From positions 1-18,867 of the forward strand of contig JABMNC010000164.1 in NCBI GenBank assembly GCA_013205365.1: a DNA stretch of 18,867 nt, written 5' to 3'. This DNA is from Cryomorphaceae bacterium. Lineage in GTDB: Bacteria; Bacteroidota; Bacteroidia; Flavobacteriales; Schleiferiaceae. Below the pieces are notes generated by a model. It saw nothing but the letters and a program-made list of their open reading frames with translations. It was not told where the DNA came from and ran no database searches. Position numbers and translations under genes: made by a program. Below, one piece after another: positions 6,591 through 13,706 of this stretch (its first letter is position 1; each line of letters starts with the position of its first letter).

Positions 6591-6959
6591 ATGCAGAGTT
6601 TACCCTTGGAGAATATACGTTTTAAGGAGTGGCTGGATTCTCAAAACCGAAGTGCAAGTTCGATAGCTAGCAACCTCGGCCTTTCTCGTGCGGTACTTTC
6701 ACACATACTAAGCGGTCGAAATAAACTCAGTCTGAGCGTGGTGCAAAGCGCTGCGAGAACCTACCAGGACTTTGATCTTGTTTATGTGGTCTTGGGCGAA
6801 CGTCAAAGAAAGAGACCGAACAATGAGTCGATTGTGACGCATTATCCCGCCTTCGACATGAAGGTGAATTCCACTTTGATCAATGCCGCAAACCACTTTG
6901 ACCAAGTCGTCCTGGTCCGCAATGGCCGCTTTAGGGTCTTACTTTCTGAAATAGCCTAA
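6591..6959 (+). CDS. Small XRE-type helix-turn-helix regulator
   Basis: This 122-aa protein has a helix-turn-helix at about 9-62 (FKEWLDSQNRSASSIASNLG, then SRAVLSHILSGRNKLSLSVV). The segment YQDFDLVYVVLGE resembles the fourth and fifth helices of XRE proteins of Bacteroidota, where the usual wording is a WLLTGEG-type motif. The C-terminal 40 residues (STLINAANHFDQVVLVRNGRFRV) are not recognised and could be a dimerisation or ligand part. It has its own -7 box and lies 9 bp behind the phosphatase. Its targets are unknown. It lacks an S24 peptidase domain, so it is not a second LexA-like repressor. Confidence 0.8.
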   Translation: MQSLPLENIRFKEWLDSQNRSASSIASNLGLSRAVLSHILSGRNKLSLSVVQSAARTYQDFDLVYVVLGERQRKRPNNESIVTHYPAFDMKVNSTLINAANHFDQVVLVRNGRFRVLLSEIA

Positions 6960-6990
6960 ACCTTTAGTCTGTAATCTGGGTTTCACTCCT

Positions 6991-7446
6991 ATGTACAAAA
7001 TTGAACGCGAGCAATTTCTGCCTATTTCTAAAGAGGAGGCTTGGAACTTTTTTTCTTCACCTAAGAATTTATCCAAAATAACACCAACCAGCTTGGGCTT
7101 TAAAGTTCATGGGGAAGTGCCCGACGCCATGTACCCAGGCTTGTTCATTGAATACACTGTTTCACCCCTCTTGGGAATTCCCATGACTTGGGTGACCGAG
7201 ATTACCCATGTCGCAGAAGGCGAATATTTTGTCGACGAGCAGCGCGTGGGACCCTACGCCATTTGGCATCACGAACACTTCTTTAAGGCTGTGGAAGGTG
7301 GCGTGCTCATGCGCGACGTTGTCCACTATAAGGTTCCCTTCGGAATCCTCGGGGCAATGCTGCACCCCATTATAGTTAGACCCAAGCTCGAGCAAATTTT
7401 CTTGTTCCGTTGGCAGACCAACGAACGCCTTTTTGGCAAGTCTTAA
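6991..7446 (+). CDS. SRPBCC-family (START/polyketide-cyclase-like) protein
   Basis: This 151-aa protein fits the helix-grip SRPBCC fold. It opens with YKIEREQFLPISKEEAWNFFSSPKNLSKITP (an N-terminal strand, then two helices), continues with strands (about 50-115) and ends in the long C-terminal helix RPKLEQIFLFRWQTNERLFG. RDVVHYKVPFGILGAM (about 108-123) is typical of a conserved branch in which the fold stands alone or is fused to a YfcH-like epimerase. These proteins hold a hydrophobic ligand in a central cavity; the ligand is unknown. No signal peptide is visible. The downstream DUF2452 gene begins 10 bp later behind a -7 box that uses this gene's stop codon. Confidence 0.85.
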   Translation: MYKIEREQFLPISKEEAWNFFSSPKNLSKITPTSLGFKVHGEVPDAMYPGLFIEYTVSPLLGIPMTWVTEITHVAEGEYFVDEQRVGPYAIWHHEHFFKAVEGGVLMRDVVHYKVPFGILGAMLHPIIVRPKLEQIFLFRWQTNERLFGKS

Positions 7447-7451
7447 CTTCG
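7444..7451 (+). promoter_or_regulatory. -7 box TAACTTCG overlapping the SRPBCC gene stop
   Basis: TAACTTCG starts with the TAA stop of the SRPBCC gene and stands 5 nt before the ATG at 7457. It is one base off TAnnTTTG. The -33 element is not clear. Confidence 0.42.
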
Positions 7452-7456
7452 CCGCA

Positions 7457-7897
7457 ATGAACAAGCCCAAAATCACGATTAACCCCATCGATGTCGACAA
7501 GGTTGCACAAAATCCAGGCTTGCTGCCCTATGCACACAGCGTGAGCTCGCCTCCGATTGTGCCCACTAAAGAAGGGGTTATTAAGCACCAGTCTTTGGAG
7601 GCGATGGCCTACCAGACGGACCAGCAAATGGACCTGCTGCGAAAGCAGATGGAGCTTCTTGCCGAGCAGGCCAAGGCAATACAGCGACGCCGCGAAGTCT
7701 CAGAGTGGGTGTATTCCGCAAAACTGAGTTTTAAGCCTGTGATTAACCATACCTACCATCTTTACCGCAAAGAGGATAGCACTATGATTCTCTCGATGCT
7801 CAGTCCTGAAGAATGGTCGCTTTCAAGAAGCAGCGCCATGGAATTCCTCAATTCGATTCGCCTCTTGGCGGACCTTACCTGGGACATTGAACGTTGA
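7457..7897 (+). CDS. DUF2452 protein
   Basis: The preferred ATG at 7457 gives 146 aa; an earlier in-frame start at 7433 would overlap the SRPBCC gene. Recognisable DUF2452 features are LPYAHSVSSPPI (about 23-34), a central helical stretch with QMDLLRKQMELLAEQAKAI (about 55-73), and WVYSAKLSFKPVINHTYHLYRK (about 84-105), followed by LSMLSPEEW. The central part is probably a coiled coil. The family is known from Bacteroidota and proteobacteria without assigned function. The esterase gene starts within this gene's stop codon (TTGA), so the two are very probably translated from one mRNA. Confidence 0.85.
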   Translation: MNKPKITINPIDVDKVAQNPGLLPYAHSVSSPPIVPTKEGVIKHQSLEAMAYQTDQQMDLLRKQMELLAEQAKAIQRRREVSEWVYSAKLSFKPVINHTYHLYRKEDSTMILSMLSPEEWSLSRSSAMEFLNSIRLLADLTWDIER

Positions 7898-8514
7898 TTG
7901 ATTTAGACCATTCCTGCTGGCGACCCGCTCAGGGACATGCTCAAAAAGAGCTATGGTTTTTGCACGGGTACGCAAGCGACGAAAACGATTTATTCGGTTT
8001 AGCCAAACTGATTCCGAGCGACTGGAATGTGCGCTCACTTCGTGCGCCACGACCCCTACCTACCGGCGGATACGCTTGGTACGACCTGCATTTTGATAGT
8101 AATGGGGTGCGGCAAGTGGGCATGGATCAGGTTGTGGAAAGCATAACTGAACTTCGGGAGCTTTTGGAACAAGCCATACTTAAACCAATTTTGTTTGGTT
8201 TTTCGCAGGGCGGGATTGTCGCCAATGCCCTTGCGGCTTCGAACCCCGAGCTATTGTCTGGCTGCGTTGCCGTAGCGAGCTACTTTCCTAACGATTGGTT
8301 TAAAGGGAACTTAGGCTGGAATGCATCCGAATCTCTGGCTCACTTAGCCGTTGTAGGCGACGAAGACGGGGTTATACCTCCCAGCCTTTCGCTACCCAGC
8401 TATGCCGAAGCCAATCAGTCGGGTGCCGGAATAGCGGTTCAGCGATTCCCAATGGGTCACGGAATTGCACCCGACAGCTGGCAGGCTATTTCGAGGTGGC
8501 TTTTGCAGCATTGA
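7894..8514 (+). CDS. Alpha/beta-hydrolase, phospholipase/carboxylesterase family
   Basis: The frame starts with TTG at 7894, overlapping the DUF2452 stop, and gives 206 aa. This is the usual length of the small carboxylesterase/acyl-protein-thioesterase family. The catalytic triad is visible as Ser104 in GFSQGG, Asp158 in VGDEDGVIP and His189 in PMGHG. The oxyanion-hole region is FLHGYASDEND (22-32), and RAPRPLPTGGYAWYDL (50-65) is the family's cap signature. There is no signal peptide, so it acts in the cytoplasm on short esters or acylated proteins or lipids. The non-ATG start fits translational coupling to DUF2452. The last 29 bp overlap the pnuC gene on the other strand. Confidence 0.9.
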   Translation: MIDLDHSCWRPAQGHAQKELWFLHGYASDENDLFGLAKLIPSDWNVRSLRAPRPLPTGGYAWYDLHFDSNGVRQVGMDQVVESITELRELLEQAILKPILFGFSQGGIVANALAASNPELLSGCVAVASYFPNDWFKGNLGWNASESLAHLAVVGDEDGVIPPSLSLPSYAEANQSGAGIAVQRFPMGHGIAPDSWQAISRWLLQH

Positions 8515-9040
8515 CCTCAGACCTCCAGCGAAACCAGCCCCAGCAGGCCAGGCCAGCCATTAGGCCGCTGTAAATAGCGTAGACCCATAAACCTCGGTCG
8601 GCATAGAGCCAGATTCCAATGCCGTTGAGTGCCAGCCAAAGGGGCCAGTTCCATCGGTCGCGTTGGACTTGCCAAAGGGTACCTAAAAGTCCTCCCGAAA
8701 ACATAACGGCGTCTGCGAGCGGACGGGGATTGTCAGTATGCCTTATCATCAAGCAAGCAATCCCAACGGTTAAACCCAGCGTCAAAAGCAGGGCAAGTGG
8801 ACGACTAATTATTGGTCCTGATGCAGACTCAGGACGCCCCCAAGAAAACCAGCCGTAGACAGCAAGCAGGGCGTAGCTCAAGTTTAAAAGGGATTCCGCA
8901 TAAAGTTTGGAATCAAAAAGCAGAATTACCGCGAGGGCGGATCCAAAAAACCCAAGAACCCAGGCCCAACGGACGCGTAAAGCCAAGCCTAGGACAAAGC
9001 CGACGTTCAGCAGGGCCGATAGAATTTCAATCGCGAACAC
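8486..9040 (-). CDS. pnuC: PnuC-type vitamin/nucleoside transporter
   Basis: This 184-aa membrane protein has about seven hydrophobic helices (roughly 4-21, 25-42, 49-67, 81-100, 109-124, 130-147, 150-170). PnuC signatures are SKLYAESLLNLSYALLAVYGWFSW (44-67), and Trp130, Trp132, Trp135 and Asn139 in the sixth helix, where the family binds substrate. Known for the family: facilitated uptake of nicotinamide riboside, with relatives for thiamine (PnuT) and riboflavin (PnuX). No NAD-, thiamine- or riboflavin-related gene and no riboswitch is visible nearby, so the substrate is open. The gene lies 9 bp behind sucC on the same strand and is likely co-transcribed. Its 3' end overlaps the esterase gene by 29 bp. 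Confidence 0.9.
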   Translation of the reverse strand: MFAIEILSALLNVGFVLGLALRVRWAWVLGFFGSALAVILLFDSKLYAESLLNLSYALLAVYGWFSWGRPESASGPIISRPLALLLTLGLTVGIACLMIRHTDNPRPLADAVMFSGGLLGTLWQVQRDRWNWPLWLALNGIGIWLYADRGLWVYAIYSGLMAGLACWGWFRWRSEVNAAKATSK

Positions 9041-9049
9041 TGGGGCTTG

Positions 9050-10240
9050 TTAGCCTACATGCTGGCCAACCAAATCGGCCGCCTCCTGAAGCAATGTGGC
9101 AGAATAGACCTTAAGTCCACTTTCTTCAATGAGTTTTTTTGCCTCGGCGGCGTTAGTTCCCTGAAGGCGCACTATGATTGGAACGGGAATTTCGCCAATA
9201 CTCCGGTAGGCATCAACAATTCCTTGAGCTATCCGATCGCAGCGAACGATTCCACCAAAAATATTCACGAGAATTGCCTTTACGTTGGGATCCTCAAGGA
9301 TGATTCTAAATGCCGTCTCCACTCGCTGTGCGTCGGCAGTTCCGCCCACGTCCAGGAAGTTTGCAGGGTTTCCGCCGGCCATTTTGATAATATCCATGGT
9401 GGCCATAGCAAGACCAGCCCCGTTGACCATGCAGCCAACATTGCCATCGAGCTTTACAAAATTTAGTCCCACCTCGGCCGCGCGGACTTCGGTTGGATCT
9501 TCTTCGCGGTGGTCGCGAAGTGCCTCAAGGTCAGGATGGCGAAACAGAGAGTTATCGTCGAGAGCTACCTTGGCATCTACTGCCATAATCTTATTGTCGC
9601 TGGTCTTAAGGACCGGATTGATTTCAAACAAGGCAGCGTCCGCACCCTCGTACGCTTTGACCAAACTTTTAACAAAAGCTACCATCTCCTTAGTGGCTAC
9701 TCCGCTTAAGCCCAGGTTGAATGCAATCCGTCGCGCCTGAAAATCCTGGAGTCCCACGTAGGGATCAATGTGCTCAGTAAAAATGCGTTCTGGGTGATTT
9801 TCTGCAACCTCCTCGATGTCCATTCCACCGTCAGGACTGTACATGATCATTGGACGACTTGCCGCTCGATCGAGTAAAACAGACATATAGTATTCCTCCG
9901 TGGGTGATTCGCCGGGGTAGTATACATCTTCTGCAATGAGCACTTGGTGTACCTTTTTGCCTTCTGCCGAAGTTTGGGGCGTAACGAGCATCATGCCTAA
10001 AATTTGGCTGGATCGTTCGCGTACCTCATCAAGATTCTTAGCCAGCTTCACGCCTCCACCTTTTCCGCGTCCACCTGCATGAACCTGAGCCTTAACCACA
10101 TGCCATGATGTACCGGTCTGCTCGGTGAGTTTCTTCGCAGCAGCCACCGCCTCATCGGGGGTTGTGGCTACGATTCCTCGCTGAATGCGAACCCCATAAC
10201 TAGCCAAAATTTCTTTGCCTTGGTATTCGTGAAGATTCAT
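9050..10240 (-). CDS. sucC: Succinate-CoA ligase (ADP-forming), beta subunit
   Basis: This 396-aa protein is the usual full length for SucC. It joins succinate and CoA at the expense of ATP in the citric acid cycle, together with SucD. The ATP-grasp part is visible with MNLHEYQGKEIL at the start, HAGGRGKGGG (54-63), EINP (206-209, magnesium ligand) and VDAKVALDD (221-229). The C-terminal CoA-ligase domain has NGAGLAMATMD (273-283), FLDVGGTAD (295-303) and NIFGGIVRCD, the last near the phosphohistidine loop partner site. No sucD gene is in the window; sucC and sucD are often apart in Bacteroidota. The start at 10240 lies about 30 nt behind a minus-strand TACTTTTG box. Confidence 0.97.
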   Translation of the reverse strand: MNLHEYQGKEILASYGVRIQRGIVATTPDEAVAAAKKLTEQTGTSWHVVKAQVHAGGRGKGGGVKLAKNLDEVRERSSQILGMMLVTPQTSAEGKKVHQVLIAEDVYYPGESPTEEYYMSVLLDRAASRPMIMYSPDGGMDIEEVAENHPERIFTEHIDPYVGLQDFQARRIAFNLGLSGVATKEMVAFVKSLVKAYEGADAALFEINPVLKTSDNKIMAVDAKVALDDNSLFRHPDLEALRDHREEDPTEVRAAEVGLNFVKLDGNVGCMVNGAGLAMATMDIIKMAGGNPANFLDVGGTADAQRVETAFRIILEDPNVKAILVNIFGGIVRCDRIAQGIVDAYRSIGEIPVPIIVRLQGTNAAEAKKLIEESGLKVYSATLLQEAADLVGQHVG

Positions 10241-10275
10241 AATTATTGGGATTAAGGGTTCTTTAGAGGACCGGG

Positions 10276-10316
10276 CAAAAGTACGTCTGAGAGCGCTGAT
10301 TTCACCCGTACTTTTG
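10276..10316. promoter_or_regulatory. Divergent promoter boxes in an inverted repeat, sucC / lolD
   Basis: CAAAAGTACG (10276-10285) and CGTACTTTTG (10307-10316) form a perfect 10-bp inverted repeat with a 21-nt spacer. Each arm contains TACTTTTG, a full match to the -7 box TAnnTTTG, pointing outwards. The right arm ends 4 nt before the lolD ATG, and the left arm lies 35 nt before the sucC ATG. No good -33 elements are seen. The arms could also serve as a regulator site. Confidence 0.5.
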
Positions 10317-10320
10317 AGGA

Positions 10321-10977
10321 ATGAGCCACTTGATTGAAGCCCAAAACCTGCACAAGAGCTATGGGAGCCTCCAGGTGCTTCAAGGAATTGACTTTAGTTT
10401 GAATTCGTCAGAATTTGTTGCGATTACGGGGGCCAGCGGCTCAGGCAAATCAACCCTTCTTCATCTTTTGGCAGGTCTTGATCAGCCGGACCAGGGCCAA
10501 CTTGCCTTTGAGGGATTGCCTTATCCGCAATCCGGCAAAGCCCTTGACCTGTTTCGCAACCAGAGCCTAGGGCTGGTCTTTCAGTTTCACCACTTGATGC
10601 CGGAACTCACGGCCCTTGAGAATATCCTACTCCCGGCAATGATTGCGGGTAATTACGGCACAAAACCTGAAGCGCATGCTCGAGCAATTGCCGAACGCCT
10701 CGACGTGGCCGACCGACTGAACCACCGCCCCGACGAGCTTAGCGGAGGAGAACAGCAGCGAATCGCCATTGCCCGGGCGCTCATTAACCAACCCAAAGTG
10801 CTTCTTGCAGACGAACCTTCGGGCAATTTGGATCGCGGTCGGTCGGAGGAACTCTACCGTCTTCTCGATGAGTCTCGCAAAGTCTGGAACGTTGCCATTG
10901 TGGTGGCCACCCATTCCGACTGGCTCGCAAGCAAAGCAGACCGACGCCTGCACCTGCAGGACGGGCAATGGACGTAG
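10321..10977 (+). CDS. lolD: ABC transporter ATPase, LolD-like
   Basis: This 218-aa nucleotide-binding subunit has Walker A GASGSGKST (37-45), Q-loop Gln88 (VFQFHHLMPELTALEN), signature LSGGEQQR (140-147), Walker B VLLADEP (160-166, Glu165) and switch His198. The Q-loop surroundings and length fit the LolD/MacB branch, which powers release of lipoproteins from the inner membrane or other outward lipid-related transport. No membrane subunit (LolC/E) is in the window, so the assignment to lipoprotein export rests on sequence type alone. The gene is followed by a DUF2400 gene whose start overlaps this stop by 10 bp, a clear operon. FtsE-like or MacB-like roles are less likely but possible. Confidence 0.85.
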   Translation: MSHLIEAQNLHKSYGSLQVLQGIDFSLNSSEFVAITGASGSGKSTLLHLLAGLDQPDQGQLAFEGLPYPQSGKALDLFRNQSLGLVFQFHHLMPELTALENILLPAMIAGNYGTKPEAHARAIAERLDVADRLNHRPDELSGGEQQRIAIARALINQPKVLLADEPSGNLDRGRSEELYRLLDESRKVWNVAIVVATHSDWLASKADRRLHLQDGQWT

Positions 10978-11738
10978 CCGACCTTCTCTTGTCTTGGGCG
11001 GACCGTGTGGAGCGCCCTGATTTTGTCGCCTTGGACCCAATCTCTCTGCCCCGGAGGTTCATGGACGACCCCCAAAGTGCCGAATTAGTGGGATTCATGG
11101 CCGCTACCATTGCCTGGGGATCGAGGACATCCATCATTGCTTCGGCAGAAAGAGCGGTTGGCGAAATGGGCGATCGGCCCGCGCAATGGCTCATGGAGGC
11201 CGACGAATCCGACCTCAGCCAGTTGCCTTGGCGGCACAGAACCCTACTGGCGGAAGATTCTGTCATACTGTTGACTGGACTGCAAGCAGCGCTTCGCAAA
11301 AGAGGCTCGCTGGCGGGCTTGTTTGCCCTGCAGCCCGGGGAAACCGATTTTGGCCCTGCCATTGATCGCGCCCGGATCGAGTTGCTTGGTGATGCCATAA
11401 CCACCCGTACCGCAAAGCATATTGCCAGTCCTGCTGCGGGTTCTGCGGCAAAACGACTGCATTTGTTTTTGCGCTGGATGGTTCGCCCCAACCGGCGCGG
11501 TGTCGATCTCGGAATTTGGTCCCACCTGCCAAAGTCTGCCCTGAGTTGCCCCCTGGATGTTCACAGCGGTAGGGTTGCGCGCGGAATTGGACTGCTGCAG
11601 CGCAAGCAAAACGACGCCTTGGCCGTCAAGGAACTCGACCAAGCCCTTCGCCTCATTGACCCCGAAGACCCAGCCCGGCTGGATTATGCGCTTTTTGGAC
11701 TGGGAATTGAGGCTGGTGAACTCTGGCGCAACTACTAA
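10968..11738 (+). CDS. DUF2400 / TIGR02757 protein
   Basis: This 256-aa protein matches the DUF2400/TIGR02757 family. Signatures are LPRRF (27-31), VGFMAATIAWGSRTSII (41-57), the block GSAAKRLHLFLRWMVR (158-173), VDLGIWSHLPKSAL (179-192), CPLDVHSGRVARGIGLLQRKQND (194-216) and DYALFGLG (239-246). No function is established that I know of. The segment PLDVHSGRVARGIG resembles the VDTH-x-x-RV-x-x-RLG region of helix-hairpin-helix DNA glycosylases and the PVDYRVA region of archaeal AGOG glycosylases. On that basis Lys162 and Asp197 would stand where the catalytic Lys and Asp are expected (inference). The protein is translated in an overlapping operon with the LolD-like ATPase. Confidence 0.9.
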   Translation: MDVADLLLSWADRVERPDFVALDPISLPRRFMDDPQSAELVGFMAATIAWGSRTSIIASAERAVGEMGDRPAQWLMEADESDLSQLPWRHRTLLAEDSVILLTGLQAALRKRGSLAGLFALQPGETDFGPAIDRARIELLGDAITTRTAKHIASPAAGSAAKRLHLFLRWMVRPNRRGVDLGIWSHLPKSALSCPLDVHSGRVARGIGLLQRKQNDALAVKELDQALRLIDPEDPARLDYALFGLGIEAGELWRNY

Positions 11739-11772
11739 AACCAGAATAGCCCGTCGCTGCAAAAGTCCATGC

Positions 11773-13653
11773 TCAAAGGATTAGGACCTCGGTGCGCCGG
11801 TTTCGCGCCCTACCCTGCTCCGTCTGGTTTGATTCAAGCGGTTTGCTTAGGCCATAACCTTTGAATTCCAATTGATTGCTATCAACTCCCTCATTAATCA
11901 GTTCAAGAACAACTCCCTTGGCACGGCGCTCCGACAAATCAAGATTATAGGCTGGGCTGCCCACGTTGTCGGTATGCCCCTCGATGCAAACCCTAACCTT
12001 AGAATTGGCCTTGAGCCATGCAACCAAACTCAGCAACTCTGGCCGCGATTGAGGCAGAAGCACCTCGGAATCCGTAGCAAAATATAGGTTTTCAAGCCTT
12101 GTGCGCTGGCCCGACTCGATGGGCTGCAGCCAAAGGGTATCCATTTGGGAATCCTTGGAGCGCTCGGTTAAAACCCTGCGTTCGCTCAACATTTGGTAGC
12201 CCGCTGCCTGTATTTGAAATCCGCGCGGACTTCCCTCGACCAGAGCCACTTGATAGCTTGGGCCCTGGTGGTTGACCACACTAGACTGTTCTGGGTCAGA
12301 AATCTTCCACTGCGCATCAGGAATCAAGATTCCCTTGACGCGGTCGGCAACCCAGACCGTCCACCAGAGAATTGGACTGGGTTGGTAGGCCTCGGGCAGC
12401 GAAAGCTGGTACAAATCAACCCGGCCAGCGCCCTCACCAAGGAGTCCGCCGCGTGCAAAAAAAGCCTCTGCGCCGTCGGGACGGACCACTAAACCAAAAT
12501 TATCGAGGTGGTCATTCAAGGGCGGAGGGAGATGCTGCGGCTCGGACCAAGTACTGTCTGAAGTTCTCCGGCTCAGGTATAAGTCTAATCCGCCCATACC
12601 CTCTCGACCGCTGGAGGCGAAATAGAGTGTTTTGCCGTCGGCATGCAAAAACGGGGTAGACTCTGCGCCAGAGGAGTTAATTGGAGAAGGCAAGGACTTG
12701 ACTTCGACCCAGCGCCGGTCGCGCAACTGGGCATGCCAAATATTGGCAGTTCCGTCGCCTTGGCGCGATTCCCGCACAAAAAAAAGTTCTCGTCCGTCCG
12801 CCGAGAGGCAGGGCTGAGATTCCCATTGGCCCGTGTTGATGGCTGGGCCGGCATTTTGCGCTTCGGACCAGCTGCCGTCCGGGCGTAGAAAAGAAAAATA
12901 GAGGTCACAAGACCCGTAACCTTCTTCTCGCTCGCAGGCTGCAAATGCCATCATTTTTTGATCGCCCCGAATGCTAACAGCGCCTTCGTTTCCTATGGTA
13001 TTGAGTCCGCCGGAGAGCGCAAAGGCCTTGGACCAGGCGCCATCAACCCTACGGCTGGCCATAATTACTTCATCACCGCGCGCACTGGGCTGCCGAGCGG
13101 TGAAGTAAAGGCTTGCGTTGTCGCCCGAAATGCTAGGGAAGTAGTTCATTTCAAGCTGGTTCACCGAATCACTAAGCCGAGAAAAGGCATAATCACCGGG
13201 GCGGAGCAATGCCTTGTGGGCAAATCTGGCTGAGGCTCTAATGCGTTCCGCCTCTTGTCGCTGAGCGGAGGGTGTTTTAGGCAGTGCCAAATAAGCAGTG
13301 GCTGCAGAATCAGCGTGAACGTACCATCCCTGAAGCATGGCATTGGTCGTCCAGCGAAACATGGCTTGACGTTCTGCCCCCGCGGCAGCCCCACACACAA
13401 AGGCAGCGCGAGCCTTTTGATCGTCAAGCGGCTCAAAGGCGGAATAGGCTTCGCCCAAGGCAACCCATGCTGCGGCATATCCAGGATTCGAAGAAACCAC
13501 CTTCTCGAGCTGAGTCCGCGCTTTTTGAACCTGGGGAGGCTTCGACCGCAACAACTCCATTGCCTTCTGAAAACGAAGGACTTCAGCCTTGGACTGCGCA
13601 AGGAGAAGTACCGGGAAACCCAGCACTGCCAAGAGAAAAATCCGCCTAAGCAT
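11773..13653 (-). CDS. TPR-PD40-OmpA envelope protein
   Basis: ATG at 13653 is preferred over the in-frame TTG at 13662 and gives 626 aa. Residues 1-19 are a signal peptide (cut near LLLA-QS). A TPR-like helical region (about 25-150, PGYAAAWVALGEAYSAFEP) is followed by five PD40/WD40-like beta-propeller repeats beginning near 171, 222, 278, 331 and 384, each with a pattern like S-DG--LYFAS. A beta-rich linker (about 430-510) leads to an OmpA/Pal peptidoglycan-binding domain (about 518-626) with EGHTDNVG (558-565), LSERRAK (573-579) and RARNRRTEVLI (615-625). Known for the family: non-covalent peptidoglycan binding in the periplasm, tying the outer membrane to the wall. The TolB-like propeller plus Pal-like domain in one chain is common in Bacteroidota. 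It diverges from fur. Confidence 0.92.
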   Translation of the reverse strand: MLRRIFLLAVLGFPVLLLAQSKAEVLRFQKAMELLRSKPPQVQKARTQLEKVVSSNPGYAAAWVALGEAYSAFEPLDDQKARAAFVCGAAAGAERQAMFRWTTNAMLQGWYVHADSAATAYLALPKTPSAQRQEAERIRASARFAHKALLRPGDYAFSRLSDSVNQLEMNYFPSISGDNASLYFTARQPSARGDEVIMASRRVDGAWSKAFALSGGLNTIGNEGAVSIRGDQKMMAFAACEREEGYGSCDLYFSFLRPDGSWSEAQNAGPAINTGQWESQPCLSADGRELFFVRESRQGDGTANIWHAQLRDRRWVEVKSLPSPINSSGAESTPFLHADGKTLYFASSGREGMGGLDLYLSRRTSDSTWSEPQHLPPPLNDHLDNFGLVVRPDGAEAFFARGGLLGEGAGRVDLYQLSLPEAYQPSPILWWTVWVADRVKGILIPDAQWKISDPEQSSVVNHQGPSYQVALVEGSPRGFQIQAAGYQMLSERRVLTERSKDSQMDTLWLQPIESGQRTRLENLYFATDSEVLLPQSRPELLSLVAWLKANSKVRVCIEGHTDNVGSPAYNLDLSERRAKGVVLELINEGVDSNQLEFKGYGLSKPLESNQTEQGRARNRRTEVLIL

Positions 13654-13658
13654 AGGCT

Positions 13659-13666
13659 GCAAGGTA
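13659..13666 (-). promoter_or_regulatory. Possible -7 box for the OmpA-like gene
   Basis: The minus strand reads TACCTTGC, a weaker relative of TAnnTTTG, 5 nt before the ATG at 13653. The distance matches other boxes in this window, which is the main support. Confidence 0.3.
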
Positions 13667-13679
13667 CGCGCAGAGCACC

Positions 13680-13687
13680 TACCTTTG
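13680..13687 (+). promoter_or_regulatory. -7 promoter box TACCTTTG for the fur-purA operon
   Basis: TACCTTTG is a full match to TAnnTTTG. It lies 4 nt before an in-frame TTG (13692) and 19 nt before the ATG at 13707. No -33 element stands out. Confidence 0.48.
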
Positions 13688-13706
13688 GTTTTTGGCCACT
13701 ACCCCT

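Noticed and set aside
9041..10320. Riboswitch before pnuC or sucC
   Set aside because: The gap before pnuC is 9 bp and the one before sucC is 80 bp and made up of promoter-like sequence. No conserved vitamin riboswitch core was recognised.
10784..11491. 235-aa minus-strand frame across lolD and the DUF2400 gene
   Set aside because: Both plus-strand proteins are complete and family-matched. The antisense frame is rich in Arg, Ser and Ala without domain motifs, as expected for a shadow of GC-rich coding DNA.
11244..11762. 172-aa minus-strand frame opposite the DUF2400 gene
   Set aside because: No recognisable domain, and it lies wholly antisense to a clear gene apart from its first bases.
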